Positions 26,773 through 35,557 of a stretch of 64,000 nt of DNA are shown here, piece after piece. Position 1 is the stretch's first letter, and every line of letters begins with the position of its first letter. The notes below the pieces were generated by a model. The model saw nothing but the letters and a program-made list of their open reading frames with translations, ran no database searches and was not told the DNA's origin. Source of the DNA: Candidatus Leptovillus affinis. Lineage in GTDB: Bacteria > Chloroflexota > Anaerolineae > Promineifilales > Promineifilaceae. The stretch spans positions 1-64,000 of the forward strand of contig JADIYP010000007.1 in NCBI GenBank assembly GCA_016705235.1. The letters are read 5' to 3'. Position numbers and translations under genes: made by a program.

Positions 26773-27545
26773 TGAAACCATACGATGCTTACATTTTCGA
26801 CCTGGATGGGACCGTGTATCTGGGGGAAGCGATGCTGCCAACAGCCCTGGAAACCATCACCCACCTGCGCAGCCTGGGCAAACGCACGGTCTTCCTCTCC
26901 AATAACCCCACGCATACCCGCGAGGAATACGCGGCCAAACTCACACGCCTCGGCTTGCCCACCCCGGCGAACGACGTCATCAATTCTTCCTACGTGATGG
27001 CCGATTTCCTGACAAAACAAATGCCCGGAGCCAAATTATTTGTCGTCGGCGAAGAATCGTTGTGTGAGGAACTGCGCCGCGCCGGGTTCCAATTAACCGA
27101 TAATGCGCTGGAAGTAGATGCCGTCATCGCCAGCTTTGATCGCACATTTGTTTATCGCAAACTGCAAATCGCTTTCGACGCCATCCGCCACGGCGCGCGC
27201 TTCTTCGCCACCAACGCCGACCGGTACTGCCCGGTACCCGGCGGCGGCGAACCCGACGCCGCCGCCATGATCGCGGCCATCGAAGCCTGCACCGGCACGC
27301 AGGTGGAAGCTATCGTGGGCAAACCGTCCCACCACATGGCCGAGGCAATCCTGACGCTGTTGGAATTATCGCCCGACCGCTGTATCATGACCGGCGACCG
27401 GCTGGAAACCGATGTGCAGATGGGTTTAGACGCCGGTATGGCCGGCACGCTCACCCTGACCGGCGCAACAACCGAGGCCGTTTTGGCTCAATCAACCATA
27501 AAACCAACCTATGTCATTCGGCAGCTCAGCGACTTGCTGCCATGA
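26772..27545 (+). CDS. HAD-superfamily IIA phosphatase (NagD-like)
   Basis: 257 aa from the ATG at 26772, which is fused to the end of the heptamer repeat; no ribosome binding site is visible there. HAD motif I is FDLDGTVYLGE, motif II is VFLSNNPTHT, and the late MTGDRLETDVQMGLDAGM supplies the acidic motif IV. The size and cap position fit type IIA hydrolases (NagD / p-nitrophenyl phosphatase group), which dephosphorylate small sugar or nucleotide phosphates. Its position in the sugar operon suggests a sugar phosphate, but this is inference. Confidence 0.88.
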   Translation: MKPYDAYIFDLDGTVYLGEAMLPTALETITHLRSLGKRTVFLSNNPTHTREEYAAKLTRLGLPTPANDVINSSYVMADFLTKQMPGAKLFVVGEESLCEELRRAGFQLTDNALEVDAVIASFDRTFVYRKLQIAFDAIRHGARFFATNADRYCPVPGGGEPDAAAMIAAIEACTGTQVEAIVGKPSHHMAEAILTLLELSPDRCIMTGDRLETDVQMGLDAGMAGTLTLTGATTEAVLAQSTIKPTYVIRQLSDLLP

Positions 27546-27550
27546 AGAAC

Positions 27551-27589
27551 GGGGATTGGAGACTGGAGATTAAGAAGTCTCCAATCCCC
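27551..27589. repeat. perfect 14-bp-arm hairpin
   Basis: GGGGATTGGAGACT (27551-27564) pairs with AGTCTCCAATCCCC (27576-27589). It sits between the HAD and FGGY genes, without a T-run. Confidence 0.85.
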
Positions 27590-27623
27590 AATCCAGTCTC
27601 TAACCTCCAATCGCTACACACCT

Positions 27624-29123
27624 ATGTCAAAACCATTCTTACTCGGCATCGATCAGGGAACCAGCGGCAGCAAAGCCGTCATTTTAGACCGCGAAGGGCA
27701 GGTGCATGGGTATGCGTATCGCCCGCTGGACCGGCTTTATCCGCAGCCCAACTGGGTGGAGCAAGACCCCGATGCCGTAGCGCGGGGCGTGTCCACGGCC
27801 GTTACCGAAGCCATCGGTAAAGCGGGCATTCGCCCTGACGAGATTGCCGCCTGCGGCCTGACCAGCCAGCGCAACACAGAATTCGTTTGGGACAAACGCA
27901 ACGGCCGTTCCCTGGCCAACGCCATCACCTGGCAAGATCTGCGCGTCCAACCCATCCTCGACGCCTTCAAACGCTGGCCCCTGGCCGCCGAAGCGACTTA
28001 CCGCCTCGGCTATCCGCCCGGCTCCTACATGGCCGCCCTGCACCTGGCCTGGCGCATGAAAAACCAAACGGCCGTCATCGAAGCCGCCCACAACCACCAC
28101 CTCCACCTCGGCCTTTCCACAGCCTGGTTAATTCGCGCCCTGGGACGGCCGTCCGCCCACCTGATGGATTCATCCCTTGTCCAGGCCACCGGCCTCTACG
28201 ATTTTCGCCAGCAAAGCTACTGGCCGGAATGGCTGGAGTGGCTCGGCGTGCCCAGCGATTCCCTGCCAACGGCCGTGCCCACCATCCACGACTTTGGCAG
28301 CCTGCACGTTACCGCCCCCAACGGCCAATCCGCCGACATACCCGTCCTGGCCATGATCGCCGACCAGCAGGCCGCCCTGTTTGGCCACGGCTGCCGCACG
28401 CCCGGAGCCGCCGAATGCACCCACGGCACCGCCTCCTACGTGAAAGTATTTCTGGGTCAACAGGCCGCCGAGCAAGACAACATCAACGTCTATTACGCCT
28501 GGAATCTCGACGGCCGTCAGACCTACTGCCTGGAAGCGCCCACCACCGTCACCGGGGCGGCCATCCGCTGGCTGCGCGACAACGCCCGCCTGATAGACAG
28601 CTACGAACACCTCAGCGAACTCGCCGCCGACGTGCCCGACACCGGCGGCCTGACCGTGGTGCCCGCCTTCACCGGCCTGGATGTGCCCTACAACGACGCC
28701 CGCGCCCGCGCCACCTTCTTTGGCATGGCCCTCGGCCACGACCGGCGGCACATCGCCCGCGCCTTCCTGGAATCCATCGGCTACCAAATTCGCACCATTT
28801 TGGAAACAATCACCAACGAAGCCGGCGTGCAGGTGGCCCAGCTCCTCGTCGGCGGCGGCGTATCCGCCAGCGACCTGGCCTGCCAGATTCAGGCCGATTT
28901 ATTAGGCATCCCGGTCCTGCGCCCCACCTTCGCCGAAACAACAGCCTGGGCCGCCGGTTTGCTGTCTGGCCTGGGGGCGGGTTTCTGGGACAATCCCGAC
29001 GCGCTGCCCTCGCTGCCCGGCTCGCATACCTTATTCGAGCCAACCATGCAGGTTTCAGTCAGAGATGAGGGATACGGCCGTTGGCTCCGCGCTATCGAAC
29101 TGGTCAGAGCATGGGATAGTTGA
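27624..29123 (+). CDS. FGGY-family carbohydrate kinase, glycerol-kinase-like
   Basis: 499 aa, normal for FGGY kinases. The N-terminal phosphate loop is GIDQGTSGSKAV; the ADQQAALFGHG segment and the late VGGGVSASDLACQIQADLLG follow the glycerol-kinase pattern. However, GlpK's substrate-contacting R-E pair (QRET) reads QRNT here and the PYFSGTK-type region is replaced, so glycerol is doubtful. It ends 1 nt before the GH42 start, implying tight coupling with the beta-galactosidase, so a sugar or polyol released from a galactoside is the more likely substrate. Confidence 0.88.
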   Translation: MSKPFLLGIDQGTSGSKAVILDREGQVHGYAYRPLDRLYPQPNWVEQDPDAVARGVSTAVTEAIGKAGIRPDEIAACGLTSQRNTEFVWDKRNGRSLANAITWQDLRVQPILDAFKRWPLAAEATYRLGYPPGSYMAALHLAWRMKNQTAVIEAAHNHHLHLGLSTAWLIRALGRPSAHLMDSSLVQATGLYDFRQQSYWPEWLEWLGVPSDSLPTAVPTIHDFGSLHVTAPNGQSADIPVLAMIADQQAALFGHGCRTPGAAECTHGTASYVKVFLGQQAAEQDNINVYYAWNLDGRQTYCLEAPTTVTGAAIRWLRDNARLIDSYEHLSELAADVPDTGGLTVVPAFTGLDVPYNDARARATFFGMALGHDRRHIARAFLESIGYQIRTILETITNEAGVQVAQLLVGGGVSASDLACQIQADLLGIPVLRPTFAETTAWAAGLLSGLGAGFWDNPDALPSLPGSHTLFEPTMQVSVRDEGYGRWLRAIELVRAWDS

Positions 29124-29124
29124 T

Positions 29125-31113
29125 ATGAAATTTGGCGTCTGTTATTACCCTGAACATTGGCCGCAAACCCGCTGGCCGCAAGACGCGCGGATGATGCGCG
29201 AACTTGGCCTGGAAATCGTGCGTATCGCCGAATTTGCCTGGGCCAAACTGGAACCAACGCCGGGACAATACGATTGGTCCTGGCTCGATGAAGCCATTGG
29301 CGTGCTGGCCGCAGCCGGATTAGACATCATCCTGGGCACGCCCACCGTAACGCCGCCCGCCTGGCTGACCAGAGCGCACCCGGAGATTTTGCGCGTGGAT
29401 GCCAACGGCCGTGCCCGCGACCACGGCACACGCCGCCACACCTGCCCCAACAGCCCCACCTACCGCCAATTCAGCCGCCAAATTGTCCGCGCCATGGGTG
29501 AACGTTACGGCCGTGACCCGCGCATCACCGGCTGGCAAATCGACAACGAATTTGGCGGCGGCGGCACCGCCCGCTGCTACTGCGAAAACTGCGCCGCAGC
29601 GTTCCGCGATTGGCTGCAAGCCCGTTACGGCACGCTCGCTGCCCTCAACAACGCCTGGGGAACCATCTTCTGGTCACAAACTTACACCGATTGGGCGCAA
29701 ATTCGCCCGCCCAGCGACCACATCGACAAAAAGAACCCCAGCCACGTCCTCGACTATTACCGCTTCGCCTCCGATAGTTTTGTCAGCTACCAGCAGGAGC
29801 AGGTAGATATTTTGCGGGGATTGGCGCACGGCCGTTTCATCACCACCAATTTCATGGGCCTTTACCGTGATTTAGACCAGTTCGACATGGCTGAAACACT
29901 CGATTTTGCCACCTGGGACAACTATCCCACCGGCAATCCTGAACGCTGGCGTCCCCTGCTCTATCCCCCAGGCGCAGATGCCAAAACCAACGACCCACTT
30001 TACGCCTACGATGTAGGCGACCCGATGGTCACGGGGCTGGCCCACGCCCTGACGCGCGGCCTCAAAAATGCCCCCTTTTGGATTATGGAACAGCAGTGTG
30101 GGCACATCAACTGGGCGCAGTTTAATCCGGGCATACGCCCCGGCACGCCGCGCCTGTGGACCTGGCACGCCATCGCCGAGGGGGCAGACACCATCGTTTA
30201 TTTCCGCTGGCGGGCGACATTGTTCGCTCAGGAGCAATACCACTCCGGCCTGCTGCGCCACGACGCCACGCCAGACGTAGGCTACCACGATCACCTCACG
30301 TTTCAGGCGGATAGAGACTTACTCGACGACATCGCCCGCCAGCCCATCACCGCACCGGTAGGCATTTTGTTTGATTTTGCCGACTTGTGGGCGCTGCAAT
30401 TGCAACCCCACCGGCAAGATTTCGGCTATCTGCGATTGCTTTATGTCTACTACACAACCTTGCAGCGATTGGGCATCCCGGTGAATTTGGTGCCGAAAAC
30501 GGCCGATTTCGCCCCCTACCCACTGCTCATCGTCCCCACCGCCCACCTGGCCGATGCCCAGTTGGCCAGCAAACTGAATGATTACACGCAAAACGGCGGC
30601 ACGCTGCTGCTGGGGGTGCGCTCCGGCTTCAAAACGACCAGCAACCTGGTCACCGACGAACCGCTGCCCGGCGCGCTGCGCGAACTAGTCGGGGCAACGG
30701 TAACTGGCTGGCAGGCGCTGCCGCCAGACGTGGGCTGGGAACTGGAAACGGCCGTGCCCCACCTTCATGGCCCCGCCGGTTACTGGCTGGAAACCCTGAA
30801 CGCGCAAACAGCCAGCGTATTGGCGACCTACAAACCGGGCGGCGCGGCGGCGCTGACTGAACATAAAGTAGGCAACGGCCGTGTCCTCTACCTCGGTTTC
30901 TACCCCACCAACGAGCAGGCGCGGGCGCTGCTGCTGCATTTGGCCGGGCAGCTTGGCCTGAGCTGGCTGCCGGACCTGCCCGAAGGATTGGTCGCCGCGC
31001 AGCGCGGGCCATACACCATCCTGCTCAACTTCACCGAACAACCCATTTCTTACCCCCTCAACGGGCAGGCGGTGCTAGTAAACAGCCGCGATGTGGCAGT
31101 CATCCGCCGTTGA
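29125..31113 (+). CDS. beta-galactosidase, glycoside hydrolase family 42
   Basis: 662 aa, the typical GH42 length, from the ATG at 29125 directly after the kinase stop. The front reads GVCYYPEHWPQTRWPQDARMM; the acid/base is Glu142 in WQIDNEFGG and the nucleophile Glu322 in FWIMEQQCG. The zinc-site cysteines are present (HTCPN near 108, and CYCENC near 152-157). The trimerisation domain and short C-terminal beta domain follow. No signal peptide: it should cleave imported beta-galactosides in the cytoplasm, feeding galK, galT and galE. Confidence 0.95.
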   Translation: MKFGVCYYPEHWPQTRWPQDARMMRELGLEIVRIAEFAWAKLEPTPGQYDWSWLDEAIGVLAAAGLDIILGTPTVTPPAWLTRAHPEILRVDANGRARDHGTRRHTCPNSPTYRQFSRQIVRAMGERYGRDPRITGWQIDNEFGGGGTARCYCENCAAAFRDWLQARYGTLAALNNAWGTIFWSQTYTDWAQIRPPSDHIDKKNPSHVLDYYRFASDSFVSYQQEQVDILRGLAHGRFITTNFMGLYRDLDQFDMAETLDFATWDNYPTGNPERWRPLLYPPGADAKTNDPLYAYDVGDPMVTGLAHALTRGLKNAPFWIMEQQCGHINWAQFNPGIRPGTPRLWTWHAIAEGADTIVYFRWRATLFAQEQYHSGLLRHDATPDVGYHDHLTFQADRDLLDDIARQPITAPVGILFDFADLWALQLQPHRQDFGYLRLLYVYYTTLQRLGIPVNLVPKTADFAPYPLLIVPTAHLADAQLASKLNDYTQNGGTLLLGVRSGFKTTSNLVTDEPLPGALRELVGATVTGWQALPPDVGWELETAVPHLHGPAGYWLETLNAQTASVLATYKPGGAAALTEHKVGNGRVLYLGFYPTNEQARALLLHLAGQLGLSWLPDLPEGLVAAQRGPYTILLNFTEQPISYPLNGQAVLVNSRDVAVIRR

Positions 31114-31153
31114 CAGTTGGCGCGGAAGACCGGAAAATCGTCATGTAACGTAA

Positions 31154-31213
31154 AGACCCCAAGGGTTTGACACCCTGATAATCCAAATTTTTGGGAGCAA
31201 ACCCTTGGGGTCT
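31154..31213. repeat. dispersed hairpin element (CCCCAAGGG family)
   Basis: AGACCCCAAGGGTTTG (31154-31169) and CAAACCCTTGGGGTCT (31198-31213) are perfect arms; the loop resembles those of the copies at 19931 and 33783. It lies between the GH42 and galK genes and may reduce readthrough. Confidence 0.85.
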
Positions 31214-31257
31214 GGATAGTGACCACTTAACATCATAATTTACTCGAGGAGTTGATC

Positions 31258-32400
31258 GTGCCACCATTAAAAGAACGTGTCCTAAACGAATTTACGGCCC
31301 GATTTGGCGCACGGCCGTCACACATCGTGCGCGCGCCAGGACGGGTAAATCTCATCGGCGAACACACCGATTACAACGACGGTTTTGTGCTGCCGATGGC
31401 CATCGACCGGACCATCTGGATCGCCCTGCGGCCGCGCAGCGACCGGCGCGTGATGCTTCACTCGCTCGATTTGCAGCCGGCGGCCGATTTTTCCCTCGAC
31501 GACCTGAAACACACCGAAGGCGGCTGGACAGAGTACGTCAAGGGCATGGCCTGGGCGCTGCAAGGCGCTAATCTGGCTTTGCAAGGCTGGGAAGGCGTGT
31601 CGGCCGGGGATATTCCGGTGGGCGCAGGGCTGTCATCGTCGGCGGCGCTGGAATTGGCGGTGGCCCGGGCCTTCGCCGCCGTGTCCGGCTTCGCCTGGGA
31701 ACCGGCGCAAATGGCCCGGCTGGCCCAATTGGCCGAGAACAAGTGGGTAGGCGTGAACTGCGGCATCATGGATCAGATGATTTCGGCGGCGGGCAAAGCC
31801 GGTCACGCCCTGCTGATTGACTGCCGCACCCTGGACACAACGCTCGCGCCGCTGCCACCGGGAACGGCCGTAGTCATCATGGACACCGCCACCCGCCGTG
31901 GACTGGTCGATTCCGCCTATAACGAACGCCGGAGCCAATGCGAAACGGCCGCTCGCTTTTTTGCCGTTCCCGCGCTGCGCGATGTCAGCCTGGAAACCTT
32001 CGCCGCCCACGCCGCCGAACTGGACAACCTGACCCGCCAGCGCGCGCGCCACGTCATCAGCGAAAACCAACGCACCCTCGATGCCATGACCGCCATGCGG
32101 CAGCAAAACGCCTACGCCCTGGGACAGCTCATCAACGCCAGCCATGCCAGCCTGCGCGATGATTTCGCCGTCTCCAGCCCTGAGCTGAACCAGATTGTGG
32201 ACTGCGCCCAACGCCAAACCGATGTCTGTTTTGGCGCACGCATGACCGGCGCTGGTTTTGGCGGCTGCGCAGTAGCCCTGGTCCGAGACAGCAGCGCCAA
32301 GGCTTTCGCCGCTGCGGTGGCGGCCTGCTATCAGGCCGCGAGCGGCTTGCAGCCCAACATTTACATCTGCCAGGCGGCGGATGGGGCCGGCGAAGAGTAA
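31258..32400 (+). CDS. galK: galactokinase
   Basis: 380 aa. The GTG at 31258 is chosen as start because GAGGAG (31246-31251) lies 6 nt upstream; the TTG at 31252 would touch that site. The galactokinase signature GRVNLIGEHTDYNDG lies near residue 27, the GHMP ATP loop PVGAGLSSSAALE near 120, and the late GAGFGGCAVAL completes the fold. It phosphorylates galactose released by the GH42 enzyme, the first Leloir step. The codons and length are ordinary. Confidence 0.95.
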   Translation: MPPLKERVLNEFTARFGARPSHIVRAPGRVNLIGEHTDYNDGFVLPMAIDRTIWIALRPRSDRRVMLHSLDLQPAADFSLDDLKHTEGGWTEYVKGMAWALQGANLALQGWEGVSAGDIPVGAGLSSSAALELAVARAFAAVSGFAWEPAQMARLAQLAENKWVGVNCGIMDQMISAAGKAGHALLIDCRTLDTTLAPLPPGTAVVIMDTATRRGLVDSAYNERRSQCETAARFFAVPALRDVSLETFAAHAAELDNLTRQRARHVISENQRTLDAMTAMRQQNAYALGQLINASHASLRDDFAVSSPELNQIVDCAQRQTDVCFGARMTGAGFGGCAVALVRDSSAKAFAAAVAACYQAASGLQPNIYICQAADGAGEE

Positions 32401-32411
32401 AAAGACACCCC

Positions 32412-32444
32412 AGATTGGTCCAATCTTGGAGATTGGACCAATCT
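32412..32444. repeat. perfect 15-bp-arm hairpin after galK
   Basis: AGATTGGTCCAATCT (32412-32426) and AGATTGGACCAATCT (32430-32444) with a 3-nt loop. Each arm is itself nearly palindromic. There is no T-run, but it may act as the galK transcript end. Beyond it and before galE only the long dispersed repeat is seen. Confidence 0.8.
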
Positions 32445-32571
32445 CAGCATTCACTAACCGCGATACGCAACCTTAATCCGGTAAGCCCAATCGTAACGTT
32501 GGCAAGTGTAAAGTATCTCCGTCAACCGTCGGTAGTCTGACAACTGACGCCATCATCATTTCGCAAAAAAA

Positions 32572-32680
32572 GCCTTTGGGATTTCATGGGGGCTGGTCTG
32601 ATGCGTGAAACCTCTCTGGTTACGCATCACGTATCACGTATCAGGGGCTGTCAACCCCCTGAGTTCCTGAAGAACCACAG
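32572..32680. repeat. long dispersed repeat, right copy (inverted)
   Basis: Reverse-complement partner of 20937-21052, with the same landmarks in reverse: CCTTTGGGATTTCATGGG, TGCGTGAAACCTCTCTGGT, the CGCATCA heptamers, GGGGCTGTCAACCCCC and GAGTTCCTGAAGAACC. It ends about 17 bp before the galE start, so the two copies bracket the sugar operon. Confidence 0.85.
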
Positions 32681-32696
32681 AAAAGAGGTATTTTTA

Positions 32697-33677
32697 ATGA
32701 AAGTTCTCGTTACCGGCGGGGCCGGTTATATCGGCAGTGTCGCCGTAGAGCAGTTGATTGAGGCCGGAGAAGAAGTGGTTGTGTTCGACAACCTGTTCCA
32801 GGGGCATCGGACGGCCGTGCATCCGAAAGCTGTCTTTGTCCAGGGCGATTTATGTGACAAAACGGCCGTCGATGCAGTAATGAAAGCTCATCAGCCGGAT
32901 GGCATTATGCACTTTGCTTCGTATACGCTGGTGGGGGAATCGATGGAACGGCCGTTTCTCTATCTGCGCGATAACGTCGTCAACGGTCTGAACCTGATCC
33001 AGAGCGCGGTGGAACACGGCGTGCGCCGGTTCATTCTCTCCTCCACCGCCAATTTGTTCGACGACCCGCTGTCTATGCCCATCGCCGAAGATGAGCGCAT
33101 TGTGCCGGGCAGCCCATACGGCGAATCAAAATTCATTCTGGAGCGCTATTTACATTGGATGGACCAGCTCTACGATTTCCGATATGCCTGCCTGCGCTAT
33201 TTTAACGCCAGCGGCGCCAGCGCCGAGCGCGGCGAAGACCACGACCCGGAAACCCACATCATCCCGTTGGTTCTGCAGGTGGCTTTAGGCCAACGGGACC
33301 AGTTCACCATTTTTGGCGATGATTATGACACCCCAGATGGAACATGCGTGCGCGACTATATTCATGTCATCGACCTGGCTCAGGCGCATATTTTGGCCCT
33401 GCGTGATCTGGATGCTGGCAGCCGGAAATATAATTTGGGCAACGGCCGTGGCTATTCCATCAGACAAGTCATCGACACCGCGCGCGAAGTAACCGGGCAT
33501 CCTATCCCGGCGGTTATTGGTCCACGCCGCCCCGGCGACCCGGACATTCTCATCGCCAGCAGCGAATCCATCAACCACGACCTCGGCTGGCGGCCGCGCT
33601 ATCCGAACCTGAAAGATATCATTGAGACGGCCTGGGGCTGGCATGTAGCCCACCCGAAAGGATACGGGGAGGCGTGA
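32697..33677 (+). CDS. galE: UDP-glucose 4-epimerase
   Basis: 326 aa from the ATG at 32697, with GAGGT 8-9 nt upstream; upstream codons in the same frame are repeat. An extended short-chain dehydrogenase fold: NAD-binding GGAGYIGS at residue 8, catalytic SSTANLF and the YGESK tyrosine-lysine pair, and the late RRPGDPDILIASSE typical of GalE. It interconverts UDP-galactose and UDP-glucose, closing the Leloir cycle with galK and galT; it may also feed envelope polysaccharide synthesis. Confidence 0.94.
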   Translation: MKVLVTGGAGYIGSVAVEQLIEAGEEVVVFDNLFQGHRTAVHPKAVFVQGDLCDKTAVDAVMKAHQPDGIMHFASYTLVGESMERPFLYLRDNVVNGLNLIQSAVEHGVRRFILSSTANLFDDPLSMPIAEDERIVPGSPYGESKFILERYLHWMDQLYDFRYACLRYFNASGASAERGEDHDPETHIIPLVLQVALGQRDQFTIFGDDYDTPDGTCVRDYIHVIDLAQAHILALRDLDAGSRKYNLGNGRGYSIRQVIDTAREVTGHPIPAVIGPRRPGDPDILIASSESINHDLGWRPRYPNLKDIIETAWGWHVAHPKGYGEA

Positions 33678-33680
33678 ATT

Positions 33681-33735
33681 TGATGCGTGATGCGTGATGC
33701 GTGATGCGTGATGCGTGAAAACCAACAGGTCACGC
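33681..33735. repeat. TGATGCG heptamer tract
   Basis: Five exact TGATGCG units (33681-33715) followed by a short inverted remnant (GTCACGCATCC). It lies directly after galE. Confidence 0.9.
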
Positions 33736-33758
33736 ATCCGCATTTCGTTAACTTTGGA

Positions 33759-33848
33759 GTAACCATTCAGGCTTCTCCGGCAAGACCCCAAGGGTTTGAT
33801 ACCCAAAGAATCCAAATCCTCAGGAGCAAACCCTTGGGGTCTGTATTA
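33759..33848. repeat. dispersed hairpin element (CCCCAAGGG family)
   Basis: Core arms AGACCCCAAGGGTTTG (33783-33798) and CAAACCCTTGGGGTCT (33827-33842). The left flank (CATTCAGGCTTCTCCGGCA) and loop match the 19908-19998 copy. It lies between the convergent galE and purB genes. Confidence 0.85.
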
Positions 33849-33871
33849 ATACGAACTAAAACCGGCCCTGT

Positions 33872-35299
33872 CTAATCCGCCCCGCCCTGCTTAAACATTT
33901 CCCGCCCGACAAAGATGCGCACGGTTTGCGCCATGGCCAGTGCCCGGTCAACGGCCGTGCCGGTGTGGGCCGAGGCATCCATCAGGCTGCGAACCTGTTC
34001 CGCAGACAAATATGGGGCGATTTGCGCGTCGGCCGCCAACAAATCAGCCAGCGGGTTGGGTTCGCCGCGCCGCAGAGCGGCCCAGGCTTCCAGGCTGGCG
34101 GCGCGGATCCATTCATGGCCATCCTGGCGGCTGGCGCCGGCCGCTACCAAAGCCATCAACACCCGCTCTGTGGCCGCAAACGGACCATAAATGGCCATGT
34201 TGCGGGCAATCGCTTCCCGATCGATCCCCATCTCGGCCACAATCCGACCGGCGCGCAGCAAAATTTCATCGACAGCCAAAAAACTTTCGGCCTGGAAAAT
34301 GCGCCGGTTGGCGGAATCATCCAGGCTGCGCTCTAAAATGGCCTGGCTGGCGTTGTCCCAGGCCACGGCCGGGATGGCCGCCACCGAGCGCGCCAGCGAG
34401 CAAATGTTCTCGGTGTTGATGGGATTGCGCTTGAACGGCATAGCCGACGAGCCAACCTGTTTTGCGCCAAACGGTTCTGCCCATTCGCCAAACGGCGGCG
34501 ATTGCAAAATGCGAAAATCGAGGGCGAATTTGTGCAGGGAGGCGGCGATGCCGGCGAGCACCTGCTGCACGCGCAAATCTTGTTGGCGGGTATACGTTTG
34601 CGTGGCGATGGGGAAATAGGGCAGCTTGAGATGGCTCATGGCGACGGCTTCCATCTCTTGCGGCGTCATGGGGGAGTTGCGCAACAGTTCCTGGTACGCG
34701 GCCTGCGTGCCGACCGCGCCTTTGAAGCCTTTGCCGCGCAATTTTTGGCCCAGAGCTTGCAGTTGGATGAAATCTTCGAGCAAATCCTGGGCATAGACAG
34801 CGAAGCGGTAGCCCAGAGTGGTCGGTTCGGCGGGTTGGATGTGGGTGTGGGCCATGGTGGGCAGCACGGCCGTTGCCTCAATTTTATCCGCCAGATGCAG
34901 CAGCAGCGATTGCAGCCGCTCGGACAGCAGGGCAATCCCGTCGCGCAGCCGCAGCGCGTCGACATTGTCGGTAATATCGGCGCTGGTGGCGCCCCAATGG
35001 ATGATCCCGCCGCCAACGGGGCATTGCTCGGCGAAGGTGCGAATTTCGGCCATCACGTCATGGCGCGTTTCTTGTTCAATTTCTAGCGACCGGGCGATGT
35101 CGATATTGTCGACCTGAGTTTGGAGATCGGCTAATTGCACGGCCGTTACCAATCCAGCCTGGTGCTGCGCCGTCGCCAACGCCACCCACACCCGGCGCAT
35201 CAGGCGTCGTTTGTGGGTTTCTGACCATATCTGGCGCATGGCCGGGCTGCCGTAGCGCCAGGAATATGGCGAAATATAAGTCTGGTGGTCGAAACTCAT
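33872..35299 (-). CDS. purB: adenylosuccinate lyase
   Basis: 475 aa, a member of the fumarase/aspartase superfamily. The superfamily signature GSSAMPFKRNPIN is seen near residue 285, MAHTHIQPAEPTTLGYR carries the catalytic histidine, and GGGIIHWGATSADITDN the substrate-binding segment. It acts twice in purine synthesis (SAICAR to AICAR, and adenylosuccinate to AMP). Its start overlaps the stop of a 62-aa gene by 4 nt, with guaB just before, so a purine-related operon on the minus strand is plausible. Confidence 0.94.
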   Translation of the reverse strand: MSFDHQTYISPYSWRYGSPAMRQIWSETHKRRLMRRVWVALATAQHQAGLVTAVQLADLQTQVDNIDIARSLEIEQETRHDVMAEIRTFAEQCPVGGGIIHWGATSADITDNVDALRLRDGIALLSERLQSLLLHLADKIEATAVLPTMAHTHIQPAEPTTLGYRFAVYAQDLLEDFIQLQALGQKLRGKGFKGAVGTQAAYQELLRNSPMTPQEMEAVAMSHLKLPYFPIATQTYTRQQDLRVQQVLAGIAASLHKFALDFRILQSPPFGEWAEPFGAKQVGSSAMPFKRNPINTENICSLARSVAAIPAVAWDNASQAILERSLDDSANRRIFQAESFLAVDEILLRAGRIVAEMGIDREAIARNMAIYGPFAATERVLMALVAAGASRQDGHEWIRAASLEAWAALRRGEPNPLADLLAADAQIAPYLSAEQVRSLMDASAHTGTAVDRALAMAQTVRIFVGREMFKQGGAD

Positions 35300-35484
35300 T
35301 CGGATTGTTCCTCGACGGTTTTTCGTTCTTGCTTTTTACGGTTACGACCTGGTTTGCGTTTGGTTTGCTCTTGCAAAGCCCGCGTCTCCTCTGCCAGGCG
35401 GCTCCGTTCTTCTTGCAGACGCGATAGAATCTCTTCATTCTTGTCTTTTTGCTCATCACTGAGCTTTATCTTCCGCTTTGCCAT
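35296..35484 (-). CDS. small charged coiled-coil protein (62 aa)
   Basis: 62 aa from the ATG at 35484, supported by GAGGAG 9 nt upstream. Nearly all residues are charged or polar; heptad-like KLSDEQKDKNEEILSRLQEE suggests a helix or coiled coil, and the end is lysine/arginine-rich (KRKPGRNRKKQERK), which could bind nucleic acid. The ATGA overlap with purB and the good ribosome binding site argue that it is real. I recognise no family. Confidence 0.68.
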   Translation of the reverse strand: MAKRKIKLSDEQKDKNEEILSRLQEERSRLAEETRALQEQTKRKPGRNRKKQERKTVEEQSE

Positions 35485-35557
35485 GACAAAACACTCCTCA
35501 CCCGATAACGCAAAAGTCTCTGAAACGACCAGAGGTTTTTGTGTGGGCAGCAACCTC

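Noticed and set aside
31252..31260. TTG at 31252 as the galK start
   Set aside because: It directly abuts the GAGGAG ribosome binding site; the GTG at 31258 has correct spacing and starts just before the conserved region.
33681..33735. TGATGCG tract as a CRISPR array
   Set aside because: The unit is 7 nt with no spacers; CRISPR repeats are about 24-40 nt with unique spacers, and no cas gene is present.
20103..33848. Galactoside region as a genomic island with integrase
   Set aside because: No integrase, tRNA or att-like direct repeats were seen; only the inverted 110-bp repeats, reported separately.
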